From: Candidatus Levyibacteriota bacterium
GTDB lineage: Bacteria; Patescibacteriota; Microgenomatia; Levybacterales; UBA12049
Direction of reading: 5' to 3'
Assembly: GCA_023245515.1 (NCBI GenBank)
Contig: JAHFKE010000009.1
Location: 1-24,692 of the forward strand
Length of the DNA: 24,692 nucleotides
The translations under genes were made by a program, and so were the position numbers. This document shows, in pieces, positions 1 through 6,657 of this stretch (its first letter is position 1; every line of letters begins with the position of its first letter). The notes under the pieces are model-generated. The model was given only the letters and a program-made list of their open reading frames with translations, did not search any database and was not told the origin of the DNA.

Positions 1-84
1 ATGGGTGCTTTGATGCCAAAAACCAAAGGTAAAGCAGATGGAAGCCTAGTTAGTAAAATAGTCCGCGAGCAACTCGCTCAGTAG
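1..84 (+). CDS. YqeY-like (GatB/YqeY domain) protein, C-terminal fragment
   Basis: The window opens inside a + strand reading frame in frame 1 that ends at TAG 82-84. The visible 27 residues include MGALMPKTKGKADGSLVSKI, which matches the C-terminal end of YqeY family proteins (a glycine-flanked MGxxMPKxKGKADGxLV segment). Family knowledge: this helical domain is shared with the tail of the GatB amidotransferase subunit, where it contacts tRNA; the role of free-standing YqeY is poorly defined. The ATG at position 1 need not be the true start, because the family is usually about 150 residues long. The gene converges on secF with 28 bp between stop codons, and I see no clear terminator hairpin there. 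A GatB C-terminus is the alternative, but the ADGxLV wording fits YqeY better. Confidence 0.7.
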   Translation: MGALMPKTKGKADGSLVSKIVREQLAQ

Positions 85-112
85 AGTTCTTCTCTCCCGT
101 AATTCCCGCTTC

Positions 113-1021
113 CTAATTCTTAAATCTTGCCTTATCGGCTCTCTCTTGCCAGACAACAAGAAGTTGTGCGGCGTTGAAGATTGAAGAATACGTACCGCTC
201 AGAATACCGACAAGAAGGGCAACGATAAACCATCTAAGAGTATCACCACCAAATAAAAGCATCGTGAAGAGAACCAGAATAGCTGTTAAGGAGGTGTTAA
301 GCGAGCGAACAAAGGTCTGAAGAATGGAATCATTTACCACCTGCGGGAAAGGGGTATCGATACTTCTTCGGAGATTTTCGCGGATCCTATCAAAAACAAC
401 AATAGTATCATGTACCGAAAAACCGATAACAGTCAAAAGCGCAGTAATGAATAAACTGTCGACCTCTACCTTAAAGTAGTGTCCCAGGAGTGAAAAGATA
501 CCTATAAGCACTAAGCCGTCATGTACCAGCGCAATAATCGCACAAACTCCAAATCTCCAGCTACTCAGAGGCTTTCTGACCTTACGGAACGACCATGCTA
601 TATAAAAAACAATCAGACCTGAAGAAATAATCAAGGCCTGCATTGCCTTCTGAGTAGTTTCGCCTCCGACAACTGGGCCAATCGTCTCGTATTCATCCTG
701 TTTAAAATTACCTACTTCTTTACGTAAGTTCTTTATCAGTGTTGCATTCTGATTTGGAGACATCAGCTTTGTGCGAACAATAACACGATCGTTGGCTGTC
801 TGAAGGGTTACCAATTCGATCTTCTCTTCCGCAAGTGCAGACCTAACAGAGTCCACAGTTCTCTCATTTACCTGAGCCGGAAAAAGAAATGTCATACGGG
901 AACCTCCGGTAAAGTCGATGGAGAAATTTAAGCCCCACAAAAACAAGGAAACAAGTCCCGGAATAATAAGGAACAATGAGAATGCAAAATACCAATTTCT
1001 TTTACCAATAATGTCTAACAT
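113..1021 (-). CDS. secF: Protein translocase subunit SecF
   Basis: SecF is the inner-membrane accessory subunit that works with SecD to pull exported proteins through SecYEG using the proton gradient. The 302-residue length is typical. A first membrane helix (about residues 12-30) is followed by the signature FSIDFTGGSRM (33-43), a periplasmic domain of about 85 residues, and a cluster of five membrane segments from about residue 125. These contain the conserved ALVHDG (164-169) and GFSVHDTIVVFDRIREN (200-216) motifs of the RND-like SecDF family. It lies 9 bp downstream of secD on the same strand, the usual secD-secF order. Nothing is missing and the assignment is secure. Confidence 0.97.
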   Translation of the reverse strand: MLDIIGKRNWYFAFSLFLIIPGLVSLFLWGLNFSIDFTGGSRMTFLFPAQVNERTVDSVRSALAEEKIELVTLQTANDRVIVRTKLMSPNQNATLIKNLRKEVGNFKQDEYETIGPVVGGETTQKAMQALIISSGLIVFYIAWSFRKVRKPLSSWRFGVCAIIALVHDGLVLIGIFSLLGHYFKVEVDSLFITALLTVIGFSVHDTIVVFDRIRENLRRSIDTPFPQVVNDSILQTFVRSLNTSLTAILVLFTMLLFGGDTLRWFIVALLVGILSGTYSSIFNAAQLLVVWQERADKARFKN

Positions 1022-1030
1022 AATATGTTT

Positions 1031-2392
1031 TTAGGTTTTTTTATAAAACACTTGCAATAAAGTTCTGGTCACAAAGATGGCTGAGAACATCGAAGAAAGT
1101 ATACCAAGTGCCAATGTAAAAGCGAAGCCTTTAACAATACCTGTACCAAAATAGAGGAGGACGGCACTAGTGATCAAACTCGCTACGTTGGAATCGCGAA
1201 TTGCTAACCAAGCCCTTGAAAAACCAAGCTCAACTGCCGACTCATGCGATCTACCGCGGCGCAACTCCTCCTTCATGCGTTCAAAAATAAGAATATTTGC
1301 ATCAACTGCTATACCGATTGAAAGGATAAATCCTGCAATACCCGAAAGTGTTAAGGTCACAGGAATAAGGCGAAATAGTGTCAATACGATCAAAGTATAA
1401 AGAATAAAAGCCAAGCTTGCGATAATACCCAATCTTCCATAAAGAAAAATCATAAAGAGAACGATTACAAAGAAGCCAACAATTCCCGCTATTAGGCTTT
1501 TTTCAAGAGATACCTGTCCGAGTGTTGCCCCAACAGCGCGCTGCTCCAAAACGGAAAGCGGAACAGGAAGAGCTCCACCGTTAAGTAAATTCTGAAGAAC
1601 CTTCGCCTGCTCCGTAGTAAATTCTCCCGTAATGACAGCACTGCCTCCATAGATCGGCTGATTCACACGAGGAGCTTCTATCAACTGTTGGTCCAAAGCT
1701 ATTGCAACGATCTTCCCCACGTTACGCTTCGTAATATCCCCAAACTTTTTTGACCCATCAGACGTAAAAAGTAGTTGCACCTCTGGCTTTCCCGAATTGG
1801 AATTAAAGGTCACAGATGCTTGCTTCAGATCACTACCTGTCAGATTCGAACGGACGGGACTCGGACCCAAAAGCTGTTCAACGCCTAGTGGGACACCCGA
1901 AGATGTTGCAAGCATTGCCGAACCTGTAGCTAGCTTGAGAACGTCGGGGTTTTGCTCCCAGAAGGTCAACTTGGCCGTCCGACCCACCAATTGAACTGCC
2001 TGATTTACATCGGTAATTCCCGGAATCTCTACAATAATACGGTAGTCTTTATTCGTCTTTGACGTTTGCACTAAGGGTTCAAGTGTCCCTTTAGGATTAA
2101 TCCTTCGTTCAATGACAGCCTTCGCTGAATCCAAAGCCTTCTCACGATCTACCTCGGCTACATCTTTCATGTCAGCCTTTAGCGTTATGCTCGTACCACC
2201 CTCTAGATCCAAACCCATACGGAAAGGGAAACTGGGCTTAAAACGCAGGGGGCCGATATTCAACGAGATGCCTTCAAATTTTTTATGGATTGAACCAATG
2301 CTTACGTCGTAGGGCTGAGAAAGATTAACGCACACACAAAATAAAGTCAGTAGAAGAATTAAAACAAAAAAGATCGAGGTCCTCCTTCTCAT
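1031..2392 (-). CDS. secD: Protein translocase subunit SecD
   Basis: SecD is the partner of SecF in the proton-driven step of Sec export. The 453 residues show an N-terminal membrane helix (about 7-25), the conserved GLDLEGGTSI segment (60-69), a large extracytoplasmic region (about 70-290, the P1 domain) and a C-terminal membrane bundle. The bundle carries GIAVDANILIFERMKEELR, the SecD counterpart of the SecF motif. The length is near the short end for SecD, as expected for a protein separate from SecF. The ATG at 2390-2392 overlaps the TGA of the upstream regulator-like gene (ATGA, 4 bp), which points to translational coupling and one transcript 2964 to 113. Confidence 0.97.
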   Translation of the reverse strand: MRRRTSIFFVLILLLTLFCVCVNLSQPYDVSIGSIHKKFEGISLNIGPLRFKPSFPFRMGLDLEGGTSITLKADMKDVAEVDREKALDSAKAVIERRINPKGTLEPLVQTSKTNKDYRIIVEIPGITDVNQAVQLVGRTAKLTFWEQNPDVLKLATGSAMLATSSGVPLGVEQLLGPSPVRSNLTGSDLKQASVTFNSNSGKPEVQLLFTSDGSKKFGDITKRNVGKIVAIALDQQLIEAPRVNQPIYGGSAVITGEFTTEQAKVLQNLLNGGALPVPLSVLEQRAVGATLGQVSLEKSLIAGIVGFFVIVLFMIFLYGRLGIIASLAFILYTLIVLTLFRLIPVTLTLSGIAGFILSIGIAVDANILIFERMKEELRRGRSHESAVELGFSRAWLAIRDSNVASLITSAVLLYFGTGIVKGFAFTLALGILSSMFSAIFVTRTLLQVFYKKT

Positions 2393-2964
2393 GCGAGCAT
2401 AGCCTCCTCATCTCCAACGACCATAACACGCGAGCCTAAAAGAATTCCCAATAGAAAGGGGTCATTGCGCTGCTTTCTGAATTTAAACTCTTCCTCTGTC
2501 ATAGCCGTATAATTGATCTCCGTCCCCAATCTTGCTTCTTCATTTCTAACAAGTATTGAAAGCTCAGGGAGAACAACAGTCCCGACTATGATCAAATCGA
2601 CCTCTTCTGGAGAGTTTTTGATCCTGCGTATAAATCTACCAGCAAACATTACAAATTTGATCTTTCCCAGCTTTGCTTTATTCTTAAGAATTTCGTGACC
2701 TAAACCGATTGTCTTAGCGCCAACCTTCAAAAGATCAAAGTAGAAAGGGTACTCTTTTGACAAAGAGTAGTAGACTCTATTAGCTCTTGGCTCCTTTTTC
2801 AAAACTCCCTTTTTCTCAAGAAGAAGGAGCTCTCTACGAACAGCGTTGATCTCTTCCTGCGCCTTTCTGACGCATTCACGCACATGATACATTTCATCCG
2901 GCTGGGTAAGGAAAATGTTCAAGAGCTTTACACGTGTCTTAGATGTAATAAGATCGGAAAACAT
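2389..2964 (-). CDS. Winged-HTH protein with degenerate nucleotidyltransferase-like domain
   Basis: This 191-residue protein has two parts. Residues 1-75 look like an ArsR/MarR-type winged helix: an SKTRVKLLNIFL opening helix, a recognition-helix region around 28-50 and a wing-like ANRVYYSLSK (61-70). Residues about 100-190 resemble the MNT-type nucleotidyltransferase fold, with KFVMFAGRFIRR in place of the GS motif and EEVDLIIVG in place of the paired-aspartate motif. The GS and the first Asp are not intact, so I infer a catalytically dead, regulatory or binding domain. It is the first gene of the secDF transcript and overlaps secD by 4 bp. An extended -10 box lies 24 bp upstream of the ATG. 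Its DNA target and ligand are unknown; autoregulation of secDF is possible but untested. Confidence 0.6.
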   Translation of the reverse strand: MFSDLITSKTRVKLLNIFLTQPDEMYHVRECVRKAQEEINAVRRELLLLEKKGVLKKEPRANRVYYSLSKEYPFYFDLLKVGAKTIGLGHEILKNKAKLGKIKFVMFAGRFIRRIKNSPEEVDLIIVGTVVLPELSILVRNEEARLGTEINYTAMTEEEFKFRKQRNDPFLLGILLGSRVMVVGDEEAMLA

Positions 2965-2987
2965 AGAATTTTAGTAGCGTTAGGCAG

Positions 2988-2996
2988 ATTATAGCA
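2988..2996 (-). promoter_or_regulatory. Extended -10 promoter of the HTH-secD-secF transcript
   Basis: Read on the minus strand, these bases are TGCTATAAT: a perfect TATAAT with the TGn extension. No good -35 box is seen 16-18 bp further upstream, which is normal for extended -10 promoters. Transcription would start near 2981, giving a leader of about 17 nt with no Shine-Dalgarno sequence. Confidence 0.55.
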
Positions 2997-3125
2997 AATT
3001 TTTACTCAGTTTGGGTACGTGAAATTTTCAAACCATTGCTCCAATGATATTTTTAGAAGAAACAAAAAGTTGTAACTGTTGAAGCTGATTCTAGCAGAAG
3101 AGAAAATACACAGAAAGTGAAAAAC

Positions 3126-4139
3126 TTACTCTCCTTTAGGCGGTTCAGACTTAGGAGCTTCGGAGGTAGCCCTTGCTTCTAAGATATTCTTCACTTTTTT
3201 AAATACCTGTATTCCCTCTCTATAGCTTTCCTCTGTTTTAACATTTATCCTCCTTAATTCCATATAAAGACTAGGGCTAACTGCATTTAAGCGCCTGGCA
3301 ACTTCTCGAAGACCTTGTACTGAGTGACGACTTTCTCTCAAAGTAGACACGAATTCAGGATCATGCTTAGCAATCAATTCAAAAACAGCAGCAGCAGGCG
3401 CGCCTTCGAGAAGTGACACGACTACTTTACCCTCGTTGTTTCTAACTCTCTGCGAATATTGATCAAATGGAGATGCTCTGTCTGGAAGAAATTGTCCCCC
3501 AAAACCATCAGGTTTACCTAATTCTTCTACAACATATCTTCCTCTTTCAAGCTCTGCATAACCCTCCTCTAAGAAAGACCCTGTTGGTTCTGCTTCACCT
3601 TCTTTGGTTGTCACAAAACCCGACCGACCAATAGTGCTAGCAATTTCAATTTCACTTTTTCTGAGTAACCGGCGTGTCGGTTTTACTGCAACAACCACAG
3701 ATCGTTCATTCCCGCTATGTGCAATTTCATGGATGGCCAGACCTTCAACGAACTCAGGTCCACCATTAAGCTCTTCGCTTTCTGGATCACGCTTTATTAT
3801 AATAATATCTTGTTGAGGAAGATACTTCCCACCCTCTGTGCCTCTTTTTAATCCAACAACCTCTAAAGCCTTAGCATAATCATCTGGACTAAGTATGCGT
3901 AATTCCTTTCGAGGAATACCAATACGTTCACGATAAGCATGTACGCGAGTCATATTGATACCATCTTCTTGGGAGGGAAGTTGAAGAACCCCTTCACGCT
4001 GACTATGTAATCCTTCAGCTACTGCGCTACGAGCCTCGTCTTTGGTATAGCCTACCTTACTTAAATCACCTTTCGCAACAACGTGAATTTTTGCAGCTAA
4101 TTGATCTGTATCTAATTCTGCTCCTCTTTGCTCTGACAT
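3126..4139 (-). CDS. Orphan HExxH protein, putative cytoplasmic zinc metalloprotease-like
   Basis: I do not recognise a named family. The 337-residue protein has no signal peptide or membrane segment. Its clearest feature is AIHEIAHSGNE (135-145), an HExxH zinc-binding motif with His137, Glu138 and His141. A helix containing SFLEEGYAELERGRYV (188-203) follows, and its Glu191, Glu192 or Glu196 could be the third metal ligand, as in gluzincin-type peptidases about 50 residues downstream. The N-terminal 60 residues are charged and the C-terminal tail (about 325-337) is rich in Pro, Ser and Glu. The gene stands alone, with its own promoter just upstream, between the DUF3048 gene and the secDF transcript. 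Peptidase activity is inferred from the motif only; the substrate is unknown. Confidence 0.6.
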   Translation of the reverse strand: MSEQRGAELDTDQLAAKIHVVAKGDLSKVGYTKDEARSAVAEGLHSQREGVLQLPSQEDGINMTRVHAYRERIGIPRKELRILSPDDYAKALEVVGLKRGTEGGKYLPQQDIIIIKRDPESEELNGGPEFVEGLAIHEIAHSGNERSVVVAVKPTRRLLRKSEIEIASTIGRSGFVTTKEGEAEPTGSFLEEGYAELERGRYVVEELGKPDGFGGQFLPDRASPFDQYSQRVRNNEGKVVVSLLEGAPAAAVFELIAKHDPEFVSTLRESRHSVQGLREVARRLNAVSPSLYMELRRINVKTEESYREGIQVFKKVKNILEARATSEAPKSEPPKGE

Positions 4140-4148
4140 ATAAACAAT

Positions 4149-4177
4149 ATTTTAGGATAGTTTTCACAAAAAGACAA
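4149..4177 (-). promoter_or_regulatory. Promoter of the HExxH protein gene
   Basis: On the minus strand TTGTCT (4172-4177) and TAAAAT (4149-4154) are separated by 17 bp. The predicted start point is about 4142, only about 3 nt before the ATG at 4139, so the message would be nearly leaderless. The sequence sits in the 41-bp gap after the DUF3048 gene, and no terminator hairpin is visible there. Confidence 0.5.
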
Positions 4178-4180
4178 TTA

Positions 4181-5350
4181 TTATTTGACGGTAACGGTAC
4201 CATCTGTAGCTTGGATTTCAAACCAGATTTTTCCTCTGTTAAACTTGATCTCTGAACCACTCAAATCAGCAAGCATTAATCTTCCTTCTCGACCTGACTT
4301 TTTCCATGTTCCTTTGATTTGTTTTCCATCCATAAAGATCCACGCTGCACCCGTTCCCTTGGTGCCATAAAGCATATGAGCATTACCCTCATATCCATCA
4401 TTGGCATGACGCTCCGTCATGAAGAGTACCACCAGATTGCGCGTTGAGAGTTGTTTTTTCGTATTCCGGTCAACGTGCTCGACACCGCCGTTTTTTCGAA
4501 GATAGAGATTTTCTTTGGCATCATATACCCAATCAACAAAGTAATCAGCATCATTCCAGAATTCAATGTTGATTGACTGAGATGCAGGCCTCTTTTCTAA
4601 AGGAGCATCTTCTTTAAACGAATACTTCACAAAATTATCATCCCATGCCTTACCCTCTTTGTCTTTCTGAGTCAAACCCCTCTTAGCCCCTACAGCCCAC
4701 AGCTTACTCGTCACAGAGTACATCGTATGCTCTGTGGCTACCTCATGACCAAGTCTCGTTTCGTCACGCTTATATGTCGGAAATCCGATGGAAAATTGAT
4801 TCAAATCATTATATTGACTCCATCCGTAATCAACGATCTGACCTAGTGCATCCGCAGGACCCGATGTGTTGGCACCTCCTACGTGGGCATAGAGAGGGTA
4901 CTCACCATATTCAGAGACAAAATCGAGGAAATATGTACGAGCAGATCGGACAGGACCAACGATCCCGGCATCCTGACAATAAAAGAGATTGAGAGTGCGA
5001 GTGATTCCGCCTTCAGCAACCGCTTCATAGGTCACATCAGCAAACGAAATGCCTGACTGAGGCCTTGCTTCTGAATGATTTTCTATCATAACGCCAAGCG
5101 GTCTGTGCTGCTTCCACCACTTGCTCTGCTTTTTTGAGTACATTGCTCCATTGAGCGGACACTCTTCTGTCTTAGGGTCATTAGCATTAAATGTGATAGC
5201 TTCGTAATCATTGCCCGTAGGAGCGCTTATAATGCCAGGTGTAGGAGTTGAAGAGCCTCCTGAAGATTGGCCCGAAAAAATAGCATATGAAATGCCGGTC
5301 GATAAGAGGTAAATACCAATTCCTAGAATAAAAAGTATTTTTTTATTCAT
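4181..5350 (-). CDS. DUF3048 domain-containing (YerB-like) envelope protein
   Basis: The 389-residue protein begins with a hydrophobic export or anchor segment (about residues 5-24). A Ser/Thr/Pro/Gly-rich linker (28-45) follows, then the DUF3048 region. The diagnostic stretch is RPLGVMIENHSEARPQSG (83-100), continuing into YEAVAEGGITRTLNLFY and VGPVRSARTYFLDF. The C-terminal half (about 245-389) corresponds to the second DUF3048 domain. YerB of Bacillus subtilis is the best-known relative; it is predicted to be extracytoplasmic and its biochemical role is unknown. There is no lipobox Cys near the N-terminus, so a membrane-anchored rather than lipoprotein form is likely. It follows the DUF4446 gene after a 60-bp gap, so the two may be co-transcribed. 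Confidence 0.88.
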   Translation of the reverse strand: MNKKILFILGIGIYLLSTGISYAIFSGQSSGGSSTPTPGIISAPTGNDYEAITFNANDPKTEECPLNGAMYSKKQSKWWKQHRPLGVMIENHSEARPQSGISFADVTYEAVAEGGITRTLNLFYCQDAGIVGPVRSARTYFLDFVSEYGEYPLYAHVGGANTSGPADALGQIVDYGWSQYNDLNQFSIGFPTYKRDETRLGHEVATEHTMYSVTSKLWAVGAKRGLTQKDKEGKAWDDNFVKYSFKEDAPLEKRPASQSINIEFWNDADYFVDWVYDAKENLYLRKNGGVEHVDRNTKKQLSTRNLVVLFMTERHANDGYEGNAHMLYGTKGTGAAWIFMDGKQIKGTWKKSGREGRLMLADLSGSEIKFNRGKIWFEIQATDGTVTVK

Positions 5351-5410
5351 AATAGTTTTGCTTAAAGAACTTGCACCGATTAACTTTTGTTATAGTTAAA
5401 TTACTAAGTA

Positions 5411-5878
5411 TTAATTATCAATGTTGCTTGCCAGTCTTAGTGCCTTTTTTTCTTCCTCTGACAACTCATGTTCGACTCCGTTACCTTTAAGAATCTTCTT
5501 TGCATACCAACGCATGCCTGTACGAGAATAGAGCGCCGTAATAATTACCCCGGTATCTTTTGCATCAACCAGTGTCATTATAAAACTCTGGTCCCCTCCT
5601 GTATCCTTAAAAGGATTAAAGCGCAAAAGTCCAATCTTTTGAATATGAAATTCCCCGCTTTTCTCAATTGTAGCACACCTCTCTGTAAGGTTTGCAAGAT
5701 CCTTTTTTGTTCCTTGAACACTTTTTACGATGCTGACAAGAACAGAGTCAAGATTTTTCTTATTAACACCGTCTGTTAAAACGATGTACTTTTTTATCAT
5801 CCGAAGAAGAAAAAAAGTCAAAACACCAAGCCAAATCAAAGCCAAAACAAGTCCAAAAAACAAAAACTGCACTGCCAT
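5411..5878 (-). CDS. DUF4446 family membrane-anchored protein
   Basis: A single N-terminal membrane helix (about residues 4-26) is followed by a helical linker and a conserved C-terminal domain. That domain has the wording IGLLRFNPFKDTGGDQSFIM, then GVIITALYSRTGMRWYAK and a final ELSEEEKKAL, which identify DUF4446. The function of this family, common in Firmicutes and CPR genomes, is unknown. Two starts are possible. GTG at 5884 has AGAGG 7 nt upstream. ATG at 5878 falls exactly on the start point predicted from the promoter at 5885-5914. I chose the ATG because the GTG would lie upstream of that start point. The gene is divergent from the small membrane protein at 5936, and their promoters overlap. 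Confidence 0.85.
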   Translation of the reverse strand: MAVQFLFFGLVLALIWLGVLTFFLLRMIKKYIVLTDGVNKKNLDSVLVSIVKSVQGTKKDLANLTERCATIEKSGEFHIQKIGLLRFNPFKDTGGDQSFIMTLVDAKDTGVIITALYSRTGMRWYAKKILKGNGVEHELSEEEKKALRLASNIDN

Positions 5879-5884
5879 AAACAC

Positions 5885-5914
5885 ATATTAGCCTCTTGAC
5901 ACCAAAGCTGTCAA
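5885..5914 (-). promoter_or_regulatory. Promoter of the DUF4446 gene, predicted leaderless
   Basis: On the minus strand a perfect TTGACA (5909-5914) is followed after 18 bp by TAATAT (5885-5890). The predicted +1 is 5878, the A of the ATG. The -35 box is one arm of an inverted repeat whose other arm is the -35 box of the divergent gene. Confidence 0.5.
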
Positions 5915-5923
5915 TGGTGTAAT
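5896..5923 (+). promoter_or_regulatory. Promoter of the 96-aa membrane protein gene, with inverted repeats
   Basis: A perfect TTGACA (5896-5901), a 16-bp spacer and TGTAAT (5918-5923) precede the ATG at 5936 by 12 bp. Two interlocked perfect inverted repeats cover the spacer: TTGACA/TGTCAA (5896-5901 with 5909-5914) and ACACCA/TGGTGT (5899-5904 with 5915-5920). They could be an operator. The first may simply reflect two back-to-back -35 boxes. Confidence 0.55.
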
Positions 5924-5935
5924 CTAGGCTCATTC

Positions 5936-6226
5936 ATGCCTAAAAAGATTAAAACACTGAAGCAAAAGATACGTTCAGACCAGCGGCAGAGTAGAAGTAA
6001 AGCGCCAGATCCTGTTGACCAACAAGGCCATGATATAGAGCAAAATCATATGAAAATCGCCTTTGATTTTAAAGCCCCCACGGAGAAACTCAAATCGGTT
6101 GAACATGCAATTGTATTGAGTGAATATAAATATCTTTCAAAAGACCTCATCAAAACAGCACTCTTTACAACAGCAATTGTCTTTATAGAATTACTGGTAA
6201 GAACGTATACGAATTTCGGAAAATAA
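5936..6226 (+). CDS. Small single-pass membrane protein, unknown function
   Basis: I do not recognise this 96-residue protein. The first 35 residues are very basic and polar (MPKKIKTLKQKIRSDQRQSR), the middle is soluble, and residues about 71-90 (TALFTTAIVFIELLVRTY) form one membrane helix close to the C-terminus, as in tail-anchored proteins. A good promoter lies immediately upstream and no Shine-Dalgarno sequence is seen. Transcription may continue into the DUF5679 gene 95 bp downstream, because no T-tract terminator separates them. The basic N-terminus facing the cytoplasm could bind nucleic acid or acidic lipids, but that is only an inference from composition. Confidence 0.65.
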   Translation: MPKKIKTLKQKIRSDQRQSRSKAPDPVDQQGHDIEQNHMKIAFDFKAPTEKLKSVEHAIVLSEYKYLSKDLIKTALFTTAIVFIELLVRTYTNFGK

Positions 6227-6237
6227 GATATTCGCAC

Positions 6238-6299
6238 TAATTCACAAGTCAGGAAAACTCCCCATTTGTGAATTAATACGAAGCTCGAGTTCGTATTAA
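6238..6299 (+). promoter_or_regulatory. Two overlapping stem-loops in front of the DUF5679 gene
   Basis: A perfect 10-bp stem, TAATTCACAA (6238-6247) with TTGTGAATTA (6266-6275), has an 18-nt loop. A second perfect 10-bp stem, TTAATACGAA (6273-6282) with TTCGTATTAA (6290-6299), has a 7-nt loop containing CTCGAG. The stems share bases 6273-6275, so both cannot form fully at once. Neither is followed by a T-tract, so they are not simple terminators. The second ends 5 nt before the ribosome binding site. They could be operators or leader RNA structures. Confidence 0.55.
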
Positions 6300-6303
6300 C
6301 GAG

Positions 6304-6315
6304 AAAGGAGGTGAT
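6304..6315 (+). promoter_or_regulatory. Full consensus Shine-Dalgarno sequence of the DUF5679 gene
   Basis: AAAGGAGGTGAT is complementary to nearly the whole anti-SD tail of 16S rRNA and ends 6 nt before the ATG at 6322. It fixes the start of this 47-codon gene and is the only ribosome binding site of this strength in the window. Confidence 0.85.
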
Positions 6316-6321
6316 TACGCT

Positions 6322-6465
6322 ATGGCATCAATGTATTGTGTAAAATGTCGTCAAAAAAGAGACGTCGAAAACCCAGAGAAGGTTACTATGAAGAATGGTA
6401 AACCAGCTCTTAAGTCTAAGTGTCCAGTTTGTGGTACAGGAATGTACAAAATCGGCGCTGCTTAA
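6322..6465 (+). CDS. DUF5679 zinc-ribbon protein, 47 aa
   Basis: The frame from ATG 6322 to TAA 6463-6465 encodes 47 residues: MASMYCVKCRQKRDVENPEK, then a middle stretch with MKNGKPAL, ending in CPVCGTGMYKIGAA. Two CxxC pairs (Cys6/Cys9 and Cys34/Cys37) form a treble-clef or ribbon-like zinc site. The pattern YCVKCR...NGKPA...CPVCGTxMxKIG is that of DUF5679, small proteins found in bacteria, archaea and phages with no established function. The gene has a perfect Shine-Dalgarno sequence, two overlapping hairpins in front, and two terminators behind. This suggests a strongly and separately controlled message. Nucleic-acid binding is plausible for so small a basic zinc ribbon but is not shown by the sequence. 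Confidence 0.88.
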   Translation: MASMYCVKCRQKRDVENPEKVTMKNGKPALKSKCPVCGTGMYKIGAA

Positions 6466-6472
6466 CCAGAAC

Positions 6473-6513
6473 TCCTTGAAGAACAATTCAAAACACTTCA
6501 AGGAACAATTTTT
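6473..6513 (+). terminator. First terminator behind the DUF5679 gene
   Basis: A perfect 9-bp stem, TCCTTGAAG (6473-6481) with CTTCAAGGA (6496-6504), has a 14-nt loop and is followed by ACAATTTTT. The T-tract begins 4 nt after the stem, so it may be less efficient than the next terminator. Confidence 0.6.
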
Positions 6514-6532
6514 CCGGTTGGACCGGACCAAA

Positions 6533-6556
6533 CCCCCCGCTCAGCGGGGGGTTTTT
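6533..6556 (+). terminator. Second, strong intrinsic terminator
   Basis: CCCCCCGC (6533-6540), loop TCA, GCGGGGGG (6544-6551) and TTTTT (6552-6556) make a textbook rho-independent terminator. A small CCGGT/ACCGG hairpin (6514-6526) lies between it and the first terminator. Confidence 0.9.
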
Positions 6557-6614
6557 GCGCAACCTCACCCTGCCAACCCGAGCGAGCGTAGCGAGTCGAG
6601 GGATCTTTTTGCAC

Positions 6615-6644
6615 TTGACAGTAAATTTAATATAGTGAAACAAT
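6615..6644 (+). promoter_or_regulatory. Probable promoter of the PsbP-like membrane protein gene
   Basis: A perfect TTGACA (6615-6620) is followed after 18 bp by AACAAT (6639-6644), which gives a start point near 6651, 7 nt before the ATG at 6658. TATAGT at 6631-6636 is an alternative -10 but has no convincing -35 partner. There is no Shine-Dalgarno sequence before the ATG. Confidence 0.4.
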
Positions 6645-6657
6645 AAAGATACTACGT

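Noticed and set aside
4066..4260. 64-aa minus-strand frame between the DUF3048 and HExxH genes
   Set aside because: It overlaps both real genes in another frame, has no family resemblance, and covers the promoter at 4149-4177.
6577..6610. GAGCGAGCGTAGCGAG stretch followed by TTTTT as a third terminator
   Set aside because: Its arms do not pair over any length beyond a few bases. It may be a repeat-derived sequence, but I cannot support a hairpin.
6395..6646. 83-aa + strand frame over the terminators
   Set aside because: It starts inside the DUF5679 gene in another frame and reads through two terminator hairpins.
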